From the NCBI GenBank assembly GCA_928212115.1, contig CAKMRJ010005745.1, positions 213,727,431 through 213,791,430 of the forward strand: a stretch of 64,000 bases of DNA, read 5' to 3'. Both the position numbers and the translations under genes were made by a program. Source of the DNA: Lactuca virosa. Its lineage: Eukaryota; Streptophyta; Magnoliopsida; Asterales; Asteraceae. Positions 46,071 through 56,527 of this stretch are shown here, in pieces. The notes beneath the pieces were generated by a model, which was not told the DNA's origin, searched no databases, and saw nothing but the letters and a program-made list of their open reading frames with translations. The stretch's first letter is position 1; the number at the start of each line of letters is the position of its first letter.

Positions 46071-49000
46071 CTAATCGCTAAAACTAATATAGTCCTTCAG
46101 GCCAATGCTCCTTACATGCTGAACGTGCTTGATCCTACTTAGACCCTTTGTGAGGGGATCCACAAGATTCTCTTCTAACGATACCCTCTTAACCACGAGT
46201 AGTCCTTCTTCTACCCAATGTCTGATGCAGTAGTATTTTCTGTTGATGTGTCTGGATCTGCCATGATCCCTTGGTTCCTTGGTTAAGGCAACCGCTCCTT
46301 CATTATCACATAAAATCTCCATAGGCTCCTCTATGGCTGGTACAACTCCAAGATCTCCAATGAAGTTCTTCAACCATATTGCCTATTTCGACGCTTCGAT
46401 TGCTTCTATGTACTCTGATTCACATTTTGAATCAGTCACGGTCTCCTGCTTGGAACTTTTCCAAGTAACTGCTACTCCATTTAGGGTAAACACCCTGCCC
46501 GACTAAGAGCGGACGTTATCTCTGTCGGTTTGAAAGGTGACATCACTATACCCTGTCACTCTCAAGTCATCACTCCCACCAAGTATAAGGACCCAGTCCT
46601 TAGTCCTTTGTAGGTACTTAAGAATGTTCTTAACTACTGTCTAGTGAGATCTAACCGGGTTCCCTTGATATCGGCTAACCATGCTCAACGCAAAAGCCAC
46701 ATCAGGGAGAGTACATGTCATAGCGTACATGATCGAGCCAACGGCGGAAGCATATGGTACTCGAATCATTTCGCTATCTCGGCATCGGTACTCGGACACT
46801 GAGTCTTACTCAGCTTGGTATTGCTCTGGATTGGCAGTTCCCCTTTCTTAGAATTCTCCATGCTAAAACGTTTCAGCACCTTGTCCAATTAAGTACTTTG
46901 ACTAAGTCTAATTAGTCTTCTACTCCTATTTCTTAAAATCCTTATCCATAGAATATAGGCAACCTCTCCTAGATCTTTCATAGCGAAACACTTTCCAAGC
47001 CAAGACCTGACTTACTGCAAGATTGGAACGTTGTTTCCTATCAGCAGTATGCCATCCACATAAAGTACCAGGAAGCTAACTATAATCCCACTAGCTTTGA
47101 CATATATACAAGACTCATCCTCACTTCTCATAAAATCCAAACTCTTTGAATTTCTCATCGAAACAAAGATTACATCTGCGAGATGCTTGCTTTAATCCAT
47201 AAATCGATTTCTCAAGCTTGCACACTCTATTTGGGTACTTCGTATCTACAAAACCCTCTGGCTGACACATGTAAACATCTATAGCCAGTTTCCCATTGAG
47301 GAAAGCAGTTTTGACGTCCATGTGCGATATTTCATAATCATGAAACGCAACAATGGCCAACATAACCCTTATAGACTTGATCTTGGCCACTGGTGAGAAG
47401 GTCTCATCATAGTCAACCCCCGGGGTTTGAGTAAAACCCTTCGTAACTAGTCGTGCTTTGAACGTGTGTACTTTCCCATCCATGTCGGTCTTCTTCTTGA
47501 AGATCCACTTGCACCCGACCGTCTTACAAACTGGTACATTGTCAACCAAGTTCCAAACTTGATTGTCATACATGGACTGAATCTTGCTGTCCATTGCCTC
47601 CTTCCAATTTGCAGACTCTGGGCCCGCCATGGCTTCCGTGTAGTTGTTAGGTTCATCCAAATTTATCAGTGTACTATCATTGATAAATATATCACCTTCA
47701 ACAGTTATATAGAAACCATACAACACAGGTGGAACACTAACTCTACTGGAATGTCTTAGAGGTAAGGACTCGTCAACTGGTTCAACAGTAGTCTCCTCCT
47801 CAGGTTGAGTGCTAGTGTTGGAGGTTCCTTCACCGCTTGACTCTTGAAGCTCGTCAAGATCAATTTTCCTCCACTGTCCTCTTGGCATATGAGTTCTCTT
47901 TCGCGGAAAACCCCTCTCCTTGATATAAAGACCACATTATCACTAGGTCTGTAGAAAAGATATCCAAAAGATTTATGTGGGTAGCCGATGAAAATACACC
48001 GATCAGTACAAGGTTCAAGATTGTCGTGAGTCTCTTGTCTTATGAAATCATCGCAACCCCAAACCTTGATATGTGCCAACGAGGGAACCTTCCCTGTCTA
48101 CATCCCATGAGGTGTTTTGGAAACCTTCTTAGTTGGGACTAGATTAAGGATATGGGCGGCAGTATCTAAGGCATACCCCCAAACTGAGATTGGTAGTGAA
48201 GCTCGACTCATCATGGAACGAACCATGTCCCACATGTCCCACAAGGTTTGATTGCGCCTCTCAGCTACACCATTAAGTTGTGGTGTCCTAGGTGCCGTCA
48301 ATTGTGAAATAATTCCACATTCTTTAAGATAGTCGTGGAACTCGATACTAAGATACTCACCAACCCTGTCGGATATGAGCATCTTTATCTTCATGCCTAA
48401 TTGATTCCCCACTTCTTGCTTAAACTCTTTAAACTTTTCAAAAGTTTATGACTTGTGCTTGATCAAGTAGATATATCCATATCTGCTATAATCATCGATA
48501 AAAGTCACATAGAAGCGATTTGCATCCCTTGTGGTGGATCTGAAGGGCGCACACACATCTGTGTGTATGAGATCCAACAGTCCCTCACCTCTTTCACAAG
48601 TACCAGTGAAAAGTGATTTAGTCATCTTTCCAAGTAAACAAGATTCGCACGTGTCATCTGACTTTAGGTCAAATGACTCCAAGACTCTATCCTTTTGGAG
48701 TTGGGCTATGCGCTTCTTGTTGACATGTCCAAGACGACAATGCCACAAGCATGACTTGTCTAAACCATTAGACGAATCAATATGCAAAATATTATTTCCT
48801 AAGTTATCTACAACCATCACAGTTTCATGTACACCATTACAAGGCAATGCTTCAAAATAAAAGTACCAATATAGAAAGCATTAATAGAACCAACTTCATT
48901 ATTAAATGACAATCTAAAACCTTGTCTGTACAAACCGTGAAAAGAAATAATATTTCTCGTCATCTCTGATGAGTAGAAACAATCATTCAAGTCTAATCCT

Positions 49001-50125
49001 AACCCACTACTAAGCACTAAACAATAATCCCGATCTTGGTGACAGGAGACGATTTTCCTATTCCCCATTATCAGGTTCATCTTCCCATGCTCCACATCCC
49101 TACTTCTTTCTTATCCCCTGCAAATCAGAACAAATGTGAAAACCACATCCTGTATTAAGGACCCAAGAACTAGCATGTGATGAGTTATTAGATAGTATTG
49201 TATAAATACCTGTGAAGGAGGGATTTATCTTCCCATCCCTTATGTCCTACAAATATTTTGGGCAGCTTTGTTTTTAATGCCCCTTCTCGTGACAGTAGAA
49301 GTACGTTGCTTCTTTAGGATCGGATGAGGGAGTGGCAAAACCGGTTTTACCTTTGGATCCACTTGAAGAAGATCCATCATGGGACTTTCCCTTGTGGTTC
49401 TTAGAGGGAGATTTCCTCTTTTTCCCTTTTCCATGTCCTATGGCCAGGACTGGGGCAACATCAGTAGGAGTGGATTCAACACCTTTGTCTTTCAATCCAC
49501 TTTCAGTAGCTCTCAAAAAACCTTGAAGTTTGCTCAAAGTGACCTCCTCCTTGTTCATATGATAATTCATCTTGAACTGATCATAACAAGGAGGTAAAGA
49601 GTGTAGAATTATATCAATGGCCGAATCTTCGTCAAATTTGACATTCAACTTGAGCAAATGATCCACATACCTTTGCATTCTTTACAAGTGGCTCGTGATG
49701 GACTCTCCATCCTTCATCTTGGTTGTTATCAGTGAGGCGACAATCTCGTACCATTCTTGACGTGCACTTTAATGGTAATTTTCCATCAAGTCTTGGCACA
49801 TCTCGTAAGGCCAGTAGTGCTCGTAGAACCGTTGTAGCTCAGGAGTCATAGTGGCCACCATAATACACGACACCTTTGTCGCGTCCTTCTCGTGAACCCT
49901 ATACTCAGCCAATTCTTGAGGAGTAGCTTTGGTTTCATCTATCTCTTTGAGTTCTTTTTCGAGGACGTATTCTTTCTCCTCGTATCGCAAGGTCATTCGA
50001 ATGTTGCAAATCCAATCATTGAAATTGGATCCATCGAAGACGACCCTCGCACAAATGTTCATAAGAGAAAAGGAGCTTGAGGAGTTGTTGGAGTTTGAGC
50101 CAGAAGCGTTGCTTGAGCCAGACAT
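46071..50125 (-). pseudogene. C2 gag-pol polyprotein, broken
   Basis: Gag starts at 50125 (MSGSSNASGS; FDGSNFNDWICNIRM) and is interrupted at 49769. It resumes at 49678, ending in a knuckle (YFYCHEKGH, near 49290; the last Cys lies past a stop). The protease follows in broken frames. Integrase: HCRLGHVNKKRI and CESCLLGK (48750-48640), HTDVCAPF, then DRVGEYL (48380) where the family has DRGGEYL. Reverse transcriptase 47888-47121 (WKEAMDSKIQSM, WIFKKKT, FSPVAKIKSIRVMLAI, MDVKTAFLNG). The catalytic block near 47050 reads LYVDGILLIG, so the second Asp of YVDD is Gly. RNase H remnant 46373-46071 (ILCDNEGAVAL, RHINRKYYCIR). Confidence 0.9.
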
Positions 50126-50908
50126 CTGAAAAGAAGAACAAAGTTTTGATTAGATAATGAATCCTCAATATAACACCCAAATGAAATATTAAGGCTAGCA
50201 CCCAACACAATAATTCGCAATTTAGAAGAGGGATGCCGTAATCCAATGTAAATTACTTGAATGTAGGTAAATGACGATTTACCAATTCCACCACAAAAAA
50301 AAAACGAAATGAAGAATTGGGTTTAAAATGAAATGAAATTCCTAGATTCTTTTAAGATTCATTGAACTTTTCAATGGCATGTTTAATCTCGATTATGCCC
50401 TTCAAGTTTGTGACTGGGATACCGAGGATCACAAACAAGGTGTGAATAACCATGCAAATATGCTTGGTACTCTTGATGACATTTACCACCTAATCAATGT
50501 GCCAGTTAACCACACACGCTCCATTGATCTATGATAATTTACGAGCTACCCTTTGCCACCCTTGTTAGTCCAAGTTAGTGTGGCAGTTAACCAAACACGC
50601 TCCACTAACGACTTGGCAAGGTGCAAAGTGCAATTTCATGGACTAACATCATTTTCACATTTTCCTAAAGTAACTAAGATTGAGAATTTATAAAAACATT
50701 TAGTTACTTTATATTAATCATTATACTTATTAATGAGGGAATTAATGTCCTATCCTACCAGTTCGGCTAACGACCCTCCACCAATCAACGAAGCGGTGGG
50801 TGAGAGTGGACACCCATTCAACCGCCATTTTATAGGCAATTTCCTTACACTTCTCTTATAGATTGGCTTCGTGAATGCGGCCTACTAATGGTAAGACTGA
50901 CTCATCTT

Positions 50909-50948
<40 letters not shown>

Positions 50949-51295
50949 TAAACTTTTAATATTATAATAGTATAAGGGTTGTATTTTAAACTTTTAAAAC
51001 ACTAGGGTTTTAGAATTTAATATTTCAAAATTTAAAACTTTTAATCAAATTTTAAATTCCAAAATTTGAGGGAAAAATTTTGAAACTTTTCAAAAAGTTC
51101 TCGATCAAATTTTAAACAATTAAACTAATGATATAATTTTTTTATTATCTTAAATTTGACCTAATCCATCTTATTTGGTAAGGAAATCAGATTACCATTA
51201 AAAAAAATTCAATTTATGGTAATAAAAATGATTTATGGTAATTACCCAAACCAAACAAGATAAGGAAATCGAAAAATCAGCTGTCTGACGAGTCA

Positions 51296-51348
51296 ACTCG
51301 TCGAGTCAGGGCTTGGACTCGTCGAGTTCATCTTTGAACTCGCCGAGT
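51296..51348. repeat. Three ACTCGNCGAGT palindromes in C2 leader
   Basis: ACTCGTCGAGT at 51296-51306 and 51317-51327, ACTCGCCGAGT at 51338-51348. The 21-bp period is exact, as in C1 where it is also 21 bp for two intervals. They lie about 85 bp inside the primer binding site, as in C1. Confidence 0.9.
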
Positions 51349-53679
51349 TCATCAGACAGATTGCGAAATCTGTTTTCTTCCAGCTTTCAACAAATTACAA
51401 TTACATCAAATATAACAGAAAAACATCCTAGGCTCTGCTACCAATGATGGGTTTGAGCATTACAAGATTCCTATGTGCACATGCAACCCTAATTTCTTTG
51501 GATCTAGGTTTTTCTCAAGTTATACATGCAAATTAATTTTCCAAAGCAAGAACCCTAGATCTACTATATAAAATCGAAATCTATATATATTAGGGTTTGG
51601 AAGAATACCTTTCTTGTTAGCTAATAGTAACAAGTAATCCACAGAAAATCTTGACTCTTGAAAGCTTGAGTGCTCCAAGTGTTGCACCTCTAATGAAGTC
51701 ACAAACACCACTAGCAAAGATGAATGAGATAGAGAAGTGATGGAGGCTCTTGATTTTCGGCTAGGGCTTCTCTAAGAATGCATTGACCGAAAATCATATC
51801 CCAAGGGTTCCTTATATAGCTGAGACTGCTAGGGTTTCATGTGGAAACCCTAATTCTTTGCTTAAGACTTAAGCAATCCATGGACACCTTCGAGAAGACC
51901 CTTTGGACGAAATCTTCTATGGGATTCCCATATATTTCGTCCAACCCTATCCAAGGTGATCCACCAGCCTAGTTTGCAACTATCAATGATTTGCAATATC
52001 AGTCCCCTTATTTTTAATCAGTTCCTTTAATCCCAAAATTAATTCCAAATTAATTTCTGATTAATACTAATTAAATAATATGATTTCTCAATTAATATAT
52101 TTTTCTTATAATATATTAATAAATCATTTATCAACCTCTTTCTCCATAATTCATCCTATCAAGTTGCTATGATGAAGGCAACCCAAAAGGACCATGCTAC
52201 TATCAGATCAAGTACATACCAATTATAGTTATGGGCTTAGACACCTAATCCAACAAAAACGTAGTGAGTTTCCCCCAAAATAACACCATATAAACAGATC
52301 ACATATACAATCAAACATGTCGGACCCAGTCAACCATCGGGTTGGAATACCCAATGCCCAGTCAACCTTCGGGTCCAGTCATCGTCAGGATGGAATACCC
52401 CCGAGTTGGAATGCCAATATACAACACGTCCAATCAGCCATCAGACCGGAATACCCAGGGTTTGTTGGCCTACCGCCTCAACCCTACCGCTCTTCTCGAG
52501 CCTCCGTGCCTACAGCTTACATCCGGCCCGCACTGGGCATCTTGGCCTACCACGCAAACCAGGACCGCCTCAACCCAAATCAAACACAATATGTCGACAT
52601 ATAAACAATCAGGATCAAGTAGGCTGTCACACCCCCGAACCGGGAAGGCGGAAACGTCCGAGGGCAGATGACTTCATTGTGTTGTATCATAACAATTGAA
52701 TATGAATGAAACATAGCAACCATCATCATCATACATTACGATATCAACATACATAGTTTACATCATTGTGTTTGTTTATGAATTATATCCAAATACATAA
52801 TGTATGATAAATCAACAAAAATATATAAAATATCCAAAAGTCCATAGCTGCCAAACTGCTTAGTGTGTTCCTGAGAATACAAGTCGTTTTGAAAAGCGTC
52901 AACATAGAATGTTGGTGAGTTCATAAGTATGCTTGTATGAAAACTTTGCAATAGTTTGTAAACCTCCAGAAAATTCAATATTTTCTTGTAAAAATAATTT
53001 GTGAGTATCGTTTCAAATCATGTATAATTACATATGTATTCTTTGTTTATCCTGTTAAAAAATGTATAGAGAGTGATTCCCAGAAAATCCAGTATTTTCT
53101 GTAAAAATGAGAAATTGTGGCCTTAAACCCTAAGACCGGAGTGATATGGCTAGTTACACAATAGTCGACACAATGTTGGTACTTTTTAAAAATGAGTGCT
53201 GTATATATTCAGCGTAAATCTTTTTAATTGCATTGTTATTCTCTATGTGAGTTGTTATAACCATACTAATATGAAAGAGTGCCTGCCTTGATGTTCTTTA
53301 GGCGTCGGTTTCTGAGAAGATATTTGTCACCCTAGACTGGCCTATCTAGCCGTAGCGAGCAGCTCAAGTGTGAGGTGTCAACCCCATATAGATCTATACA
53401 CAAACTCTCGTTCTCCATCCAGGAGACTCTGATTATAACTACAGGACTTACGGTGTATACTAAAATGGATACGGTGAAGGTGTGTCTTACAAGAGCCTTA
53501 ATGGAATTTACGCAAGTATTGAGTTTCATTATTTAACGTTATAAATAATGTTGCTAGTATATATTTTGACTACAAACCATATGTGATAAAATAGAATCGT
53601 TTTTACTGAAAGTGTCAAAATATCACATTGTTACAATTATTGTCACTAAAAGGCCGAATTAAAATAGAATTTTCACATA

Positions 53680-54110
53680 ATGCCTAGTTTTACCCAAATT
53701 ATTATAAGAGGCCCGTTTTTATTGAAAATGTTCACAAATGGCCCAATATTATCCAAAGGGTTAATAATGGCCCATTATTATCAAGAATTCGAAAATAGCC
53801 CATTTTTACTAGAGTTGACAAAAATAGCCCATATTTACATAAGTATTCAAAAATGGCCAAAATTTATTGAAAAACCCATTTTCGGCCCACTTTTGCTAAG
53901 ATGTTCAAAAATGGACCAAGTTTATTAAAAAGTCCATTTTCAGCCCTTTTATACAAAAATATACAATAAAGGCCCAAGTTTATCAAAATGTTCAAAAATG
54001 GTCCATATTTACTAAAAAGGCCCATTTTACTAAAATGGTCAAAAATGGTTCCTTTTTATGGTAAAAAATGGTTCCTTTTTACCGAAAATGACTCAAAGAT
54101 ACCCATTTTC
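53680..54110. repeat. Degenerate tandem array with GGCCCA words
   Basis: Units of about 30-35 bp of the type TTCAAAAATGGCCCATTTTT plus ACTAAAA repeat at least twelve times with point changes. Confidence 0.8.
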
Positions 54111-54929
54111 CACTTTATTGTCAAATAAAGTTCCTTATTAAGTTCTTCTTTAGTTTCATGGTGAATTTCTAAACATATTTAACATATTCAACAAAACATA
54201 AGAAGTTACATAAGGTAACTTGTTCCAACAACTTCAAGACTTGGATAAATCTCGAATTTGTGGGATTTTAGTAAGATATCACAACATTTCACACACCAAA
54301 ACATGTAAAACATACACATGCAAACAAATATACAAAGATTACACAAGACTTTGACTTTTATTCTCCCCCAAAACAAAGAAAAACTCGATAACAAGGGGGT
54401 ATGAAGCTCACCTTAGGCTTTTTCGGTTTTGGAGAGTAAGAGGAAGGAGGTTTTTGGCCCTAGCTTGCTTCTTTGATGAGATCTTCGAAACTAAGAGAGT
54501 TTTAGGAAGAAAAACACGAAATGGTGTTGTGTAAGGGGTGATCTTAACATAAATTGAAAACAAAACAACTTGAGTTTGATAACAACTTACCAAGCTTATG
54601 GTTAGTAAATAAAACTGCTTAGAAGAACACACCTAACCCCCATGAAATTTTAGGAGGAAAATGTGAGAGTTCCTTAAGAAAATAAGAGAGTTTGAGAGCA
54701 AATGAAGTGAGTGGGTGAGTGTTTGAATGAATTATGGTGTGGATAAAGGGGCTTTGGCCGATTTTTAGAGAGGAGAGAAGAGAGAGAGAGAGAGATTAGA
54801 GGGTTAATAATTATTGGTTAACACATGTTGCCTAGATGTATGTAATGCAATTACTTGGTTGTATGTGATACAAAAGTGAGGTGTCACATTTACATTAATC
54901 TATTTCTTTTTTTTTTAATAAAATTCGAT

Positions 54930-55440
54930 CGGCCCAAAATGGAGAGGGAAGATGGGCTCGATTTCTCAAGGATGGCCGAACACATTGAGCCCATTGACGT
55001 TTTCGGTTAGCTCGAGTTTTTGGGCTAAGTTCAGGCCCGAAGAAGGTTTTGGCCCAATGGTGGGTCCAAAAGAAATGGATTTGGCCCAAAGAGATAAAGT
55101 GGAAAGGTTTTCGGCCCAATAGGGCCCATTAGGAGGTCTTGGCTCAATAAAATCTCCAATAGCAAATTGCGGCCCATTATGGTTTAAGAAAGGTGTTCAC
55201 GATCCAATAAGGCCCAATAAGGCTCCTATGGCCCGAAACAGTGTTGAATAATTATTTTCGGCCCAACTATGGGCCAAATATGGGTTCTCGGCCCATATAG
55301 AGGTCAACTAGGGCTTTTGGTCCTAGAAAGGGGCCCAATAAGAAAGTCTTGGTCCATTAGGAGGTTTGGACTGAGAAGACTTGGGTTAAGGCCCAAAGTT
55401 GGATGAACTTAGCTTATTAGGTTAGGTTTTGGGCTTACAC
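54930..55440. repeat. GGCCCA/TGGGCC-dense region
   Basis: About a dozen GGCCCA words plus reverse copies in 500 bp, often as TTTTCGGCCCAATAGG. TGGGCC is the known plant site II promoter word recognised by TCP factors. The region lies upstream of the presumed LTR promoter (minus strand). Confidence 0.75.
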
Positions 55441-56527
55441 GAGGAGGTTTCGATGTGAATCACGACTTTTAGATGAATCAAATTAGATAACATTGAAATT
55501 AATTTATACTACATGTAGTGTCACTTAGTTACATAAAGGAACTATTTGCACATGGATAGAAATTTCTAGCCCTAAAATGCTAGTTGTGACATAGGCACAT
55601 AATACAGGCAAACAACAATCATACAACTCACTACTGCCTACTAATCCTCTCACAACATACAGTCCCGCTACCAGCTAAGCCCCATAGAATGCATAACCAA
55701 AAGTAACCAAATGTGAGATAGCCACCCGAACATATGGTCTTACTCTAGAGCCACAACCAAACAAGGAACAGGCAAGAGAGCTTAGACCAAGATTTCTCAG
55801 GCTATCCTACATGACCAATGACAGTCCCTAAGGGCACTCCATAGATGATGACCAACAAGCATAGATAACATATAGTTCTACAGATTATTACCACAAAGCA
55901 ACATACTCAATACTAGAAGACAGATCTAACAGATCACTACAGTATAGCAACATATTCGATACCAGAACACAAATCTAACAGATCACTATAGCATAGCAGC
56001 ATACTCGATAACAGAACACAGATCTAACAGATCACTACAGCATAGTAGCATACTCAATATCAACCATCCAAGGAATGCATGGTCGTATATACTCAGAGGT
56101 GAGATAGTCACCCAGACAGGTGATCCCACTCTAGAACGACAACTAAACGAGGAACATGTAAAAGAGATTGGATGAAGAGTCCTGAGTCTATCCTACATGA
56201 CGATACATAGTCCCTAAGGTATCCCTCCACTAACAGATAACCAAAGCTAGTGGGTCGGCATTGGTGTCTTCGACGCATGAGAATAGTGAGGCGAAACTCA
56301 CCTCGATGTGCGCGTAGATAACCACTATAGCAATGAAGGACTCTACCAACTTCAGCTCACTTCCAATCACCTGCAGGAAGATACTTGATTCAATACCCGA
56401 TCACAGGTCATAGTCACTTGCAACAGTGACCACCTCACATGAAATGACGATTAAGGTTTCACATAAAATGACGATTAGGGTTAAGTAAGAACACTTAACC
56501 CTTTAAGGACTTAATCACTTAAGGGTA

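Larger units (their letters stand above)
44416..52255 (-). mobile_element. C2: Ty1-copia element, 7.8 kb, all parts present but mutated
   Basis: Target duplication AAAAC at 44411-44415 and 52256-52260. 3' LTR 44416-45229 (814 bp) and 5' LTR 51445-52255 (811 bp), with only small differences. Purine tract (AAGTGGGAGAC, minus strand) at 45230-45240. The primer site at 51433-51444 reads TTGGTAGCAGAG, one change from the usual. The coding region has many shifts. Confidence 0.94.
52625..55592 (-). mobile_element. Gypsy solo LTR (2968 bp)
   Basis: It starts TGTCACAACTAGC at 55592 and ends CGGTTCGGGGGTGTGACA at 52625 on the minus strand. TAGGC flanks it at 52620-52624 and 55593-55597. Two GGCCCA-rich arrays lie at 53680-54110 and 54930-55440. 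No coding content. Confidence 0.93.
29345..56527 (-). mobile_element. G6: gag-only gypsy element, heavily nested
   Basis: The 3' LTR is 32392-29345 and the internal region 44181-32393 without G5. The 5' LTR starts at 44182 and runs, through C2 and a solo LTR, to 56527, where it is cut off. ACTGG at 29340-29344 is the left target copy; the right copy is missing. After G5 is removed, only about 2.85 kb of internal sequence remains. It has a leader, Gag and zinc knuckles but no reverse transcriptase or integrase, so it would need pol from a relative such as intact G4. Confidence 0.85.
44182..56527 (-). repeat. G6 5' LTR, in three pieces
   Basis: Pieces 44182-44415, 52261-52624 and 55593-56527 join collinearly with the 3' LTR from 29345 to about 30813. 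C2 and the solo LTR are the interruptions. Stem-loop modules A and B recur at 55682-55845 (core at 55751) and 56064-56240 (core variant at 56137). In module A the arms read GATAGCC...GGTCT and AGACC...GGCTATC. The remaining ~1.58 kb is missing beyond 56527. Confidence 0.85.
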
